From positions 7,812,001-7,876,000 of the forward strand of contig JAGVVL010000001.1 in the NCBI GenBank assembly GCA_018287875.1: a stretch of 64,000 nt of DNA, written 5' to 3'. Shown here piece after piece: positions 46,706 to 56,863 of the stretch (its first letter is position 1; every line of letters begins with the position of its first letter). A model generated the notes under the pieces. That model ran no database searches and was not told where the DNA came from. It saw only the letters and a program-made list of their open reading frames with translations. Position numbers and translations under genes: made by a program. This DNA is from Nigrospora sphaerica (Eukaryota; Ascomycota; Sordariomycetes; Amphisphaeriales; Apiosporaceae).

Positions 46706-49700
46706 ATGGGCGGCGAACGCACCCAGCCCCAGCCTACGGCCCCGGCCACCGTAGCTGGCAATTATCCTATGAAGGCGCCAGGGCCGGTCGGCAAGCGCAT
46801 CAGTAATCTGTACAAGGACAGAATCACCCAGTTCTATTCCGGTGGCCAGTATGAACACCAGAATCTCCTTGCCATGATGTTCGAGGGCAAGGTCGCTGGT
46901 CCGCCGCATGTGAAGCTGTCCTCGTGGGCGGCCCCTGGCCTGTCGCGCCCCACCTTCGACGAGGCCGTGAAGGGCGAGTACAAGCCTGCCCACGTCGGCG
47001 ATGCCTTTGGTCCGTCGTGGGCTACACACTGGTTCAAGGTGGTGCTACGCGTTCCTGAGGAGCTCTCCAAGAAAGAGCACCTGGAGCTCCACTGGGACGC
47101 CAACAACGAGGGCATGGTCTGGACCCATGATGGAAAGCCTTTGCAGGGCTTGACGGGTGGCGGCGAGCGTGTCGAGTGGATTCTGCCTTCCTCCTTTCGG
47201 GACGGCGAAGAGCACACCATCTACATCGAGATGGCCTGCAACGGCATGTTTGGCAACGCGCCGGGCGGCGACAGCATCCAGCCCCCGAACCCCAACAAAT
47301 ACTTCCAGCTGGCGAAGGCCGAAATCTGCGCCGTCAACTTGGACGCCCGCCACCTCTGGATCGACACCTGGATCATTGGCGACGCAGCCCGAGAGTTCCC
47401 CGAGGACTCGTGGGAGCAGCACAAGGCGCTGAACGTCGTGACCGATATTATCAATACCTTTCGGCTGGGTGATAAAAGTTCCATCAAGGAGTGCCGCAAG
47501 ATTGCCACCAAGTACATCGGGAACCACGTTGACTCTTCCAGCGTCTACGACAGCGGCAAAGAGCCCCAGGTCTACGGCATTGGTCACTGCCACATAGATT
47601 CATGCTGGCTGTGGCCTTGGGCCGAAACGAAGCGCAAGGTTGCTCGCTCCTGGTCCAACCAGTGCGATCTGATGGATCGCTACCCCGAGTTGCGGTTCAC
47701 CTGCTCCCAGGCGCAGCAGTACAAGTGGCTCAAGGATAACTATCCTTTCGTTTTTGACCGCGTCAAACAGAAGGTCAAGGAGGGCAGGTTCCAGCCCATC
47801 GGTGGCAGCTGGGTTGAGCATGACACCAACATGCCCAGCGGCGAGTCGCTCGTGCGTCAGTTCCTCTATGGCCAGCGCTTCTTCGAAAGTCACTTTGGCG
47901 AGCGATGCAAGACCTTTTGGCTGCCCGACACATTCGGTTATTCGAGCCAGCTTCCCCAGCTGTCTCGTTTAGCCGAGATGCCCCGGTTTCTCACCCAGAA
48001 GCTGAGCTGGAACAACATCAACAATTTCCCCCATACCACCTTCAACTGGGTATCTCTCGACGGCAGCCAAGTAATCTGCCACATGCCCCCCTCCGAGACC
48101 TACACGGCCGAGGCACACTTTGGCGACGTCAGGCGGAGCGTTACACGACACAAGTCCATGGACCAGGACCACACGTCGCTGCTGGTGTTCGGCAAGGGCG
48201 ATGGTGGAGGCGGCCCGACGTGGCAACACCTGGAGAAGCTTCGTCGCTGCCGAGGAATCAGCGACGAGGTCGGCCTATTGCCCCGCGTGCATTTGGGCAA
48301 CTCCGTTGATGACTTCTTCGACAAGCTCCAGGCGAAGGCGTCGACCCTGGTCACCTGGTACGGCGAGCTATATTTCGAGCTGCACCGCGGCACGTACACG
48401 ACACAGGCGAAAAACAAGCTGAACAACCGACGCTCCGAAATCTTGATGAAAGACCTCGAGCTACTTGCTACGGTCGCATCTTTGAAGTACAAGTCGTACA
48501 GCTACCCCAAAGACGATTTCGACAAAATGTGGGAGGCGATCCTACTCTGCCAGTTCCATGACTGTCTGCCCGGCAGCTCCATCGAGATGTGCTACGATGA
48601 TTCGGACGAGGTAAGAACTCGATCATCGCCTTAGTCTTTACAGTCCCGGCTAACCGCCCCAGCTCTACGCCGAGGTCTTCAAGACCGGCGAGCGCATCCT
48701 CAAGGATCTTTGCAAGATGCTTGGGGTCCCCGACACCGAACCCACGAGTATTAGCAACGCCGTGGCGCTAAACACGCTTCCTTGGCATCGCAAAGAGGTT
48801 GTCGACATCTCAGAGACCGAGTGTGGCGTAGCTTGTGGCAGTGGCAACCTGCTCAGCATCAAGACTTTCAAGAGTGGCGGAGAGAAGGCCGTGAGCGTGA
48901 AGGAGGTCCGGAAAGGCGTCTTCGTCATGCAAAACGACCAACTGTGCGTGACGGTGGAGAATGGCTGCGTCACGTCTCTCTACGACCGCCGCGCCCGCCG
49001 CGAGGCCATCGCCAAAGGTCAAAAGGCCAACCAATTCGTCATCTTCGACGACAAGCCCCTGTACTGGCAGGCCTGGGATGTCGAGGTATACCACATGGAG
49101 ACACGCCAGGAGCTCGCCAGTGGTCCCACTCAGATATACGAAGACAAAGAACACCGCGTCAGCGTGGTGACAGAGACCAAGATCAGCGAGCAGAGCTCCA
49201 TGAAGACCATCCTCAGCCTGAGTGCCGCTTTTGAGGACCACCAGTCATTCGTCGAAGCCACCTGCACCGTGGACTGGCACGAGACGATGAAATTCCTGAA
49301 GGTCGAGTTCCCTGTCGCCATCACCAACACGGAAGCATCGTATGAAACACAATACGGCATCGTGCAGCGACCTACACACTACAACACCACATGGGACATG
49401 GCCAAGTTCGAGGTTTGCAGCCACAAGTTCGCCGACTTGTCGGAGCACGGCTACGGTGTGTCCATTCTCAACGACTGCAAGTACGGGTTCGCCACGTGCG
49501 GCAACCTGATGCGCCTGTCTCTCCTGCGAGCCCCCAAAGCACCAGACGCGCACGCCGACATGGGCACGCACAAGATGCGATGGGCGATTCTGCCCCATGA
49601 GGGCGCACTCGGCGCCACTACGGTGCGGGCGGCACACAACTTCAACAATCCGCTCCAGGTGCTGTCGGCGCCGGAAAGTGACGAGGCCAAGTCCATGTTG

Positions 49701-50009
49701 GCGACGTACCCCGTCCAGCTCACGGGCGACGCTTCGCTGGTTCTCGACTGCGTCAAACGCGGAGAGGACGACGAGGACGTGTCCCGAGGCGAGCTGCCGA
49801 AGCGAAAGGGTCAGAGCGTCATCTGCCGCATCTATGATAGCCTGGGCGGACAAAGCCGAGGCACCATCAAGACGAGCTGGGACGTGAAGAAGGTGTGGAA
49901 GACGAACATCCTCGAGGACGACGGAGAGGAGATCCCGTTGGATAAGGAGGGCGGTTTTGATATTCAACTCGGTCGCTTCGAAGTTGCAACTTACCGGTTG
50001 CAGCTGTGA
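46706..50009 (+). CDS. ams1: Vacuolar alpha-mannosidase Ams1 (GH38)
   Basis: Exons are 46706-48610 and 48663-50009, giving 1083 residues, equal to the usual length of yeast Ams1. The GH38 catalytic part has the zinc-binding HCHIDSCWLWPWAET (residues about 292-306) and the nucleophile Asp near residue 408 in FWLPDTFGY, followed by SWNNINNFPH. The C-terminal beta-sandwich domains are complete. The enzyme trims alpha-mannose from free and N-linked oligosaccharides in the vacuole. No signal peptide is present, in keeping with delivery from the cytosol by the selective autophagy (Cvt) route known for this protein. The single 52 nt intron sits right after CYDDSDE. The assignment is secure. Confidence 0.97.
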
Positions 50010-50719
50010 ACCGTCCGTCTCTCTCACGCACCCGAGATGTGAAGAGCGGCCAGAGTGGCCCCTGCGGTGAAGGTGGCTGGATATGAGCACCTGCTGTGTT
50101 GAATCTGTATTTCCCAATTTTTTAAAAGACGTTGCCAGTGGCAAGGAAGCGAGCAAGCGAATTCTATACTTGATCTCTTCAGTTTCTCTTCCTTCTCCCA
50201 TGCGATTGGAGTGCAGCATACACAGCCAGTGCATACTTTCGACTGGCGAAAAATGAAGGGCGCCGAGACGAGGAGGGGATCAAATACGCCGAGTACAAAA
50301 GACAGCCGACGCACTAGGGGCGGCATCACTTGGGAGAGAAATAAGTATTCTATAAAAAAAAAATAACGCCAAAAACACTAAACCAGCCTCTCGAGGCCTG
50401 TACGGCCTCCTCCTCGGCGGTGGGGGCGGCGGCGACGGCGACGGGCACTCAGAAAGCCAACCGCGGCGCGAGTCACCTCTCACCTCGGGCCATGAATCCC
50501 AAACAAAGAGCTGCACTTTCCCGATCAGAAGAAATTAGGGCGACGAGAGCGGGCCGACTATGCGACTCTGAGTCCAGAGGAGAGGGTCGCTTATACGGGG
50601 GTGAAGGATGTTCCTACCCTCGTGGGCTCCCCTCGAAGACCCGGATTGCTATGCTTTCCATGCACTTCGGGATGCGGAAGGGCTTGACCTTCCACGGACT
50701 CTTCATTACTCTCTGGAGC
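50010..50719. other. 3' region of Ams1, no gene seen
   Basis: About 700 nt. Contains the Ams1 3' UTR with an A-rich run near 50350-50365. The rest leads into the degenerate tRNA. No frame is recognisable. Confidence 0.45.
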
Positions 50720-50720
50720 G

Positions 50721-50841
50721 TGCTCTTTGGAAGTGAAGAAGTGGCTCAATACTTCACGCGTCTGCTGGTGATCGGTCGTAACTGGAATTCCTAGTGCTTG
50801 GCATTGCTTCGGGGGCGTGTGTTCGAACCACACAGGTGTCC
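50721..50841 (+). pseudogene. Degenerate tRNA-Ser(GCU) copy with intact 3' half
   Basis: From 50792 to 50841 the plus strand matches the last 50 nt of the tRNA-Ser gene at 39909-40009 almost base for base: intron end TAGTGC, GGCATT, the variable arm, GTGTGTTCGAACCACAC and AGGTGTC. Upstream, only shreds of the 5' half remain: GCTCTTTGG against GCACTTTGG, then GAAGTGGCTCAA against GGAGTGGTTAA, and CGCGTCTGCTG against CGCGATGCCCTGCTA, with insertions. The acceptor stem and anticodon stem cannot pair, so it should not give a functional tRNA. It may still have a working B box. Confidence 0.65.
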
Positions 50842-51059
50842 ATTATTTTGGCAGTTCCCTACTGTTAACTCTTTCTTTTTTCCAAGTCTGCTTTCAGTGT
50901 ACCCAGCTAGGTAAGTACGTAGGTACGTTCTCCACCCCTTCTTTGACGTCTAAAGAAGAGCCGCATAATGGGCAGTCGCAGCTCAGAAATTGTGGAGTAA
51001 GCAAAAATAGCTATCCCACAGAAAACGAATTTCGACCAAACTGCCGGCAACGCCTCCTC

Positions 51060-51127
51060 CGCTCATCTTCTCCCTCCTCCTCTGCTTCTTCCTCCCCCTC
51101 CTCCTCTTCTTCCTCCTCCTCTTCTCA
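51060..51127 (+). promoter_or_regulatory. Pyrimidine tract before the P0 gene
   Basis: An almost pure C/T run (CTCCTC and CTTCCTCC units) ends about 85 nt before the P0 ATG, with CAACACCAAG just after it. CT tracts ahead of the transcription start are typical of highly expressed filamentous fungal genes, ribosomal proteins among them. Confidence 0.55.
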
Positions 51128-51210
51128 ACACCAAGACTTCTCGTCACCACATACCGCCACCCATCACCAACACACAGTTGCCCTTAAAGTCCGTCTTCAA
51201 AGAAGAAGAA

Positions 51211-52290
51211 ATGGTGGGCAACAAAGCGGAATATTTCTCGAAGCTGAAGACGCTGCTCGAGGAGTACAAATCGGTCTTCCTCGTCACGTAAGTCGTTTTT
51301 TTGGGCTTGTTTACCCCCGGGGCCGGCGGCTGCGCACACGATTGTCGAACGGGCATTGACGGGCGAGGGGAACAGCGTCGACAATGTCAGCTCGCAGCAG
51401 ATGCACGAGGTGCGCCAGTCGCTCCGCGGCGAGGCCGTCGTCCTGATGGGCAAGAACACGATGGTTCGCCGCGCCCTCAAGACGTTCGTCGCCGACGCGC
51501 CCGAGTACGAGCGTCTCCTGCCCCACGTCAAGGGCAACATCGGTTTCGTCTTCACCAACGGTGATCTCAAGGAAATCCGCGACAAGATCCTGGCCAACAA
51601 GGTCGCCGCGCCCGCCCGCGCCGGTGCCGTTGCCCCCCTCGATGTCTACATCCCCGCCGGTAACACGGGTATGGAGCCCGGTAAGACCTCGTTCTTCCAG
51701 GCTCTCGGTGTCCCCACCAAGATTGCCCGTGGTACCATCGAAATCACCACGGACCTCAAGCTCGTCGAGGCCGGCAGCAAGGTCGGTGCCTCGGAGGCTA
51801 CCCTGCTCAACATGTTGAACATCTCGCCCTTCACCTACGGTCTGGGCATCACCCAGGTCTACGACCAGGGCAACACCTTCCCCCCGGATGTTCTCGACAT
51901 CGGCGAGGAGCAGCTCCTGAAGGTCTTCTCCTCTTCCATCACCACGATTGCCGCCCTGTCGCTGGCCATCAACTTCCCCACCCTGCCCTCGGTCATGCAC
52001 TCCGTCGTCAACAGCTACAAGAAGGTCCTGGCCATTGCCATCCAGACCGAGATCTCGTGGCCCGAGATTGAGGAGCTCAAGGACCGCATTGCCAACCCCG
52101 ATGCCTACGCCTCTGCTGCTCCCGCTGCCGCCGCCGCCGACGCCCCGGCTGCCGCCGGTGGTGACGAGAAGAAGAAGGACGACTCCGATGACGAGTCCGA
52201 GGAGGACGAGGGTGGCTTCGGTGATCTCTTGTACGTTTTTATCGTCTCCCCTCTGCATGACGGAAAACTAACAATCTTGACAGCGGTTAA
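51211..52290 (+). CDS. rpp0: 60S acidic ribosomal protein P0 (uL10)
   Basis: Exons are 51211-51287, 51376-52230 and 52284-52290 (7 nt), giving 312 residues, the normal P0 length. The N-terminus [20 protein letters not shown] leads into the rRNA-binding domain ([33 protein letters not shown]). The P1/P2-binding helices and an Ala-rich hinge follow, then the acidic stalk tail ending [14 protein letters not shown]. That tail, shared with P1/P2, recruits elongation factors to the GTPase centre. The final FG and stop lie on the 7 nt exon; without it the frame runs on to a false end at 52405. The gene is convergent with msh1. Confidence 0.96.
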
Positions 52291-52733
52291 ATTTAGCATG
52301 AAGACGGTTCTGCCCGTGTGGCATGTATGCGCATCTCGAACCACGGTACGAGAGCATGAAACGCCAAGGTCAGCATTGAATAAAGATGAAGATGCCGATC
52401 CATGAATGCGTTCCCACTGCGACGTGTCTTCGTGGTTTTCCAATGCAACATCATCCACCCGTAGAAACAGTTTTGAACGAGTCGCCGCCTTGCATCCGGT
52501 GTCCAAACGGTATGTTTAATGTCTTTTTTAACTCGAAACTTCACCCATTCCCTGTGTCGATGATTATAAAAAACTTCAGAGCTTTTTAACCCTGATCCTT
52601 CGTGATGACAAACATTAAACAACACCTTATGAGCCACACCTTCCTATACTTTTCTCTTGGCCTCGCGAGTTTATTGAGAAGAATGCCGCTAACTAGTTTG
52701 GAAGTGTACAGGCGCGCGTGGCTTTCTAGCTCC
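52291..52733. other. Convergent 3' spacer, no gene seen
   Basis: 440 nt between the stops of P0 and Msh1, holding both 3' UTRs. It is less GC-rich than the flanking genes. Confidence 0.6.
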
Positions 52734-55700
52734 TTATCTACCGCTGCTGACCGAGTCCTCATGATGGGGGGCCTCTGGACGTGATGTGTCGTGAATCCCA
52801 TGCTGTGGTGGCGCTTCCTGATTGAGGATGGCCTGGGCCATGTCAATGGTAGCCTTGGGCAGGCCTGCCAGCTGCGCCACCTTGAGCGCGTGGCTTTCAC
52901 GGTTGATGCCCTTGCGTAGTTTGTGAATGTAGACGAAACCGCCCTGGCCGTCCTCGGCGACGTCGGTGCAGTACATCTCGACGGGCCCGCCGTCGGCGAC
53001 GCGCATGCCCCGGTCTCGGGCCATGTCGGCCAGGGTGTGGAAGTGCGTAGCGAACAGCGTGCGGCACTTGTTCACCGTGGCCAGGTGGTAGAGGCTGGCA
53101 AAGGCTACGGCGGCGCCGTCCTGGGGCGCCGTTCCGCGGCCGATCTCGTCCATGATGACAAATGACCTCGTCGTGGCAGCGCGCAGGATCTGGGCCGTCT
53201 CGAGCATTTCCACCATGAAGGTGCTCTGGTCGCGGTAGAGGTTGTCGGCGGAGCCGACGCGTGAGAAGACGGCGTCGACGAGGCCGAGTTCGGCGTGGTG
53301 GGCGGGCACGTAGCAGCCGACCTGGGCCAGGACGGCGATGAGGGCGTTCTGGCGCAGGTAGGTACTCTTGCCGGCCATGTTGGGGCCCGTGATGAGCCAG
53401 AGGCGGCCGTGGCCGGGGGCGCCGACGAGGCAGTCGTTGTCGGTGAAGCTGCGGCCCTGCTCGCGCAGCCCGCCCTCGACGGTGGGGTGGCGGCCGCCGA
53501 CGATGACGGTACGGGCGTCGTCGGCGCCGAGCACGGGGCGGACGAGGCCCTGCTCGGCGGCGAGGCGCGCGAAGGCGGTGGCCACGTCGAGCTCGTCGAG
53601 CACGGCGGCGTTGCGGCGCAGGCGCACAAGGTTGAGCACGACGTGGGCGCGCAGCTCGGCGAAGAGGCGCGCCTCCTCGGCCTGCACCTGGAAGCGCGTC
53701 TGGTGGATGCGCTGGCCCAGCCCCGTCCACTCGGGCTCGTGAAAGGTGCGCGTCGAGCGGCTCGACGACACGAGCGGCGGCATGCTCACCTTGCGCGCGT
53801 CGCGGCCCCTGACGTGGCAGACGTGGCCGAGGCTGGCCGCCCAGCGTAGTGTCAGGCTGGCGGCGCCGAGGCGCGCGCGCAGCTGTGCCTCGAGCGCCGT
53901 CTTCTCGCGCCCGAGCTCGTCCAGTTCGGCGTGCAGGCTCTCGAGCCCCGGGCTCGCCCCGCGCTTCATGGTGAAGGTCCAGCCGTCGTCGGCGTAGGTC
54001 GCCCGCGCCGACGACGCCGCCGCCGCCGCCGCCGCCGCCCGCTTCTTGAGCTTGGCGCTCTTGGGCAGCAGGGCCGCGTCCTCGGCGGCGCCCTGGGCGC
54101 TCACGACGCCCTGGGCGAGCGTCAGCACCTGCGAGGCCTCGTCCTCGGCGAGCTCGTGCTGCTGAACGAGCCCGTCCTCGTCGATGGAGTCGCGGATGCG
54201 GTCGGCGAGCTGCGACACGTGGTCGACGTCGATGCGCGCGAGGAGCGGCCCGAAGGGGGCGGCCGGGCCGCCGTCGGTGGCGCGCAGGAGCGCGACGATG
54301 TCCTCGGTGGCCCGGATGGTGTTGGCCAGGCCCAGCAGGTTGTCAGGGTCGCCGCGGCCAAAGGCGAACTTCTGCACCAGGCGCTGCGAGTCGTGGCTGC
54401 GGCGTAGCAGCTGGACGACGTGGTCGCGGAGGTCGGGGCTCTCGAGGAAGCGGGCGACGAGGTCCTGGCGCCGCGTGATGACGTCCAGGTCCGTCGAGGG
54501 CGCGGCGAGCCACTCGTGCAGCAGCCGGGCGCCGCCCGTCGTGACGGTGCGGCGGATGGCGTGCAACAGGCTGCCGCGGAAGGCGGCGTCGCGCATCGTC
54601 TGCTTGATCTCGAGCGCGCGCATGCTGTTCTTGTCGATGGTCATGACGCGCAGGCTCTGGTGCCGCACCGGCGGCTGCAGGCGCATGCTGAGGCCCAGGA
54701 GCCGCTCGCCGACGTACTGCAGCAGGAGGCTGCCGGCCTTCTCCTCGCCCGCGCCGAACTCGGCCAGCGTCGCCGCCGGGATCTCGGCCTCGAGCATCGG
54801 TCCCCATGCCGTCGGCGGCAGCAGTTCGCGGTGCGCGCTGTAGCTGATCAGGTGCTTGTCCTCGGCCAGGATGGCGAACAGCGCGTGGTCGCCCTCGGCC
54901 TGCAGCCTCTCGTCCACCACCACCTCCCGCGGCCCGACGCGCGCCAGGATCGAGGAAAGCCCCCCTAGAGTCGTTTCCTGCGTGTAGAACTGTCCCGTCG
55001 AGACGTCCAGCCATGCGAGACCGAGCGCTGGCTCGTCGGCCGTCTCGGCGGCCGTTGTCTCATCGTCTCCCAGGGTGCTCCCAGTGGCGGCTGTGGTGGT
55101 ATGGTTACTGCCATTGGCGGTGGCGGCGGTAGGAGGCTCAACGTGGATAGCCATTACATAGTTGTTGACCAGCGGGTCCATGAAGTTCTCGTCGATGAGA
55201 GTGCCGGGCGTGATGACGCGGGTCACGCGGCGGTCGTTCTGGAGGCCGCCGGCCTTGATGCGGTCGCTGGGGTTGCGCGGGAACTCCTCGGCGATGGCGA
55301 CGTAGCACTGCTGCTCCTGGACCAGGATCTTGAGGACGCGGTCGAGCTGGTAGAAGGGGAAGCCGGCCATCGGGACCGGGCCGAGCGTCGTCTTCTTGGC
55401 CGCCACCTTGAGGTTGAGCAGCGGTCCGTACTCGTCGGCGTGCGCAAAGTACAGCTCGTAGAAGCTGCCCACCCGCGTCAGCAGCACGCAGTTCTCGAAC
55501 CGCGCCATGTTGTTCCGCGCCTGCTGGATCACCGTCGGGTAGGCCGATCCTGCCTCGGACTCGCCGACGAGCCCTCCTCCGTTCATGCCATCTCCGGGCT
55601 GTGGCGAGAGCGGCCCCTGCGGAAGATCCGCCAGGTTGACAGTGTTCCTCCGTCTGGTCCGACGCGGCTTGGGCGACGGGCCAGCATCGCCGTCGCCGCC

Positions 55701-56279
55701 TTGGATGTCAAGCGCCTCCCCCTCGACCTCCTTTCCTATCCCTCTCTCCCGCGCCGCATCTTCTGCCCCAGACACAACGTCAGTCAGCTCGACGGTCTTT
55801 TTCCGCCTGCCCCGTCGCGGCTTGGGCGTGGGAACTGCTTCCCCCTCGTCTTGGGCACCAAGTGCGACTTCTACGGTCTTCTTTCGCCCGCCACGCCGCG
55901 GCGGGGTCGTAGCAGCTGCTTCCCCGCCGTCTTGGGCATCGAGTGCGTTCACCTCCGTTCCTTTCCCGCGCACCGCGTCCTCGGCCCAAGAGGCAGGCGG
56001 CAGGGGCGGCAGGCTTTGCGGGAGATCCGCCAGCTTCACGACCGACCTTGTTTTCTTGCCGCGTACCGGTTGCTGGGGCAGGCGCCCGTCCCGCGCGGGG
56101 GCGGGTCGTCGCGCCGTCCCCAAGGCCGTCATCCTCGTCGTCAGGATCGACGCCCAGCGACGGCCATGGCGGTTGCTTCTCGTCGGCGCGGGCAGAATGC
56201 GGGTGGCTCCACCCAGACGCCGCTCGTAGCTAAAGAGCACCGAGGACGCGACGTGCCATGCCGATGACGAGCGGCGCAT
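52734..56279 (-). CDS. msh1: Mitochondrial MutS homologue Msh1
   Basis: A single uninterrupted frame of 1181 residues. The first 50 residues are rich in Arg, Ser and Ala and nearly free of acids (MRRSSSAWHVASSVLFSYER), as expected for a mitochondrial targeting sequence. Residues 70-222 hold a repeated basic module (see findings). The mismatch-recognition domain I follows with FENCVLLTRVGSFYELYF, the FYE-type wedge of MutS/Msh1, and MAGFPFYQLDRVLK. The ATPase has Walker A GPNMAGKSTYLRQ (residues about 963-975) and FVIMDEIGRGTAPQDGAAVA. Msh1 acts in mitochondrial DNA repair and stability. The absence of introns over 3.5 kb and a poly-Ala stretch (54011-54042) are notable. At 1181 residues it is longer than yeast Msh1 (959), mostly from the N-terminal repeats. 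Confidence 0.95.
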   Translation of the reverse strand: MRRSSSAWHVASSVLFSYERRLGGATRILPAPTRSNRHGRRWASILTTRMTALGTARRPAPARDGRLPQQPVRGKKTRSVVKLADLPQSLPPLPPASWAEDAVRGKGTEVNALDAQDGGEAAATTPPRRGGRKKTVEVALGAQDEGEAVPTPKPRRGRRKKTVELTDVVSGAEDAARERGIGKEVEGEALDIQGGDGDAGPSPKPRRTRRRNTVNLADLPQGPLSPQPGDGMNGGGLVGESEAGSAYPTVIQQARNNMARFENCVLLTRVGSFYELYFAHADEYGPLLNLKVAAKKTTLGPVPMAGFPFYQLDRVLKILVQEQQCYVAIAEEFPRNPSDRIKAGGLQNDRRVTRVITPGTLIDENFMDPLVNNYVMAIHVEPPTAATANGSNHTTTAATGSTLGDDETTAAETADEPALGLAWLDVSTGQFYTQETTLGGLSSILARVGPREVVVDERLQAEGDHALFAILAEDKHLISYSAHRELLPPTAWGPMLEAEIPAATLAEFGAGEEKAGSLLLQYVGERLLGLSMRLQPPVRHQSLRVMTIDKNSMRALEIKQTMRDAAFRGSLLHAIRRTVTTGGARLLHEWLAAPSTDLDVITRRQDLVARFLESPDLRDHVVQLLRRSHDSQRLVQKFAFGRGDPDNLLGLANTIRATEDIVALLRATDGGPAAPFGPLLARIDVDHVSQLADRIRDSIDEDGLVQQHELAEDEASQVLTLAQGVVSAQGAAEDAALLPKSAKLKKRAAAAAAAASSARATYADDGWTFTMKRGASPGLESLHAELDELGREKTALEAQLRARLGAASLTLRWAASLGHVCHVRGRDARKVSMPPLVSSSRSTRTFHEPEWTGLGQRIHQTRFQVQAEEARLFAELRAHVVLNLVRLRRNAAVLDELDVATAFARLAAEQGLVRPVLGADDARTVIVGGRHPTVEGGLREQGRSFTDNDCLVGAPGHGRLWLITGPNMAGKSTYLRQNALIAVLAQVGCYVPAHHAELGLVDAVFSRVGSADNLYRDQSTFMVEMLETAQILRAATTRSFVIMDEIGRGTAPQDGAAVAFASLYHLATVNKCRTLFATHFHTLADMARDRGMRVADGGPVEMYCTDVAEDGQGGFVYIHKLRKGINRESHALKVAQLAGLPKATIDMAQAILNQEAPPQHGIHDTSRPEAPHHEDSVSSGR

Positions 56280-56863
56280 GGCGCGTTGGCTGCACGCGGC
56301 GGCGTGCCCGTCGCTGTCGCAAGAACCGCCGCCGGATTGTCACTCTGTAGTTCTCGATGTAGAAAATTGCCGGCGCAGATACCGTATTGGTGACTGGCTC
56401 GGGTGCTTGGTTCCTCGGGGTCCACGCGTGGTTGGTGGTAATTTTGAACGCGATATTCGATAGGTGGACTTGGGGGTAGTAAAGTTCGTGTGTTGGTGCT
56501 CGGCCTCTCTCACTGTGTCATGGCACAGCTTTGCGGTGTGATCAAACAGTGGTTGGGCCGACCACGGTTTACTGTACAGAATCACCAATGGGGAAGCAGT
56601 TGCCGCAGTTGCTGTTCCAGAAACCCCTCCCCGGCTGGCAAAAGGTCCCGGGGTCGCTGGCAGCAGCAAACGAGCAATTTCCCATCCACCTCGGCGTCGA
56701 GCCAACTGAACTACATTGGTATGTGAGATTGGGGTATACACTTACGACGGCACCGGCAAACGTTCTATGCGCGCGCCTTGCCTTGATGGAGCATCCAGAG
56801 ACCGGCCCTCGCTTGTATTATACATTGAAACCGTGAGACCAAGCGTCCGCCACCCGGGGCTGC
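56280..56863. other. msh1 promoter and kinase 3' region
   Basis: 584 nt between two genes on the minus strand. It holds the upstream region of msh1 and the 3' UTR of the kinase. No further gene is seen. Confidence 0.5.

Noticed and set aside
55101..56267. 388-codon plus-strand frame over msh1
   Set aside because: Antisense to the repeated basic N-terminus of Msh1; an artefact of GC-rich codons.
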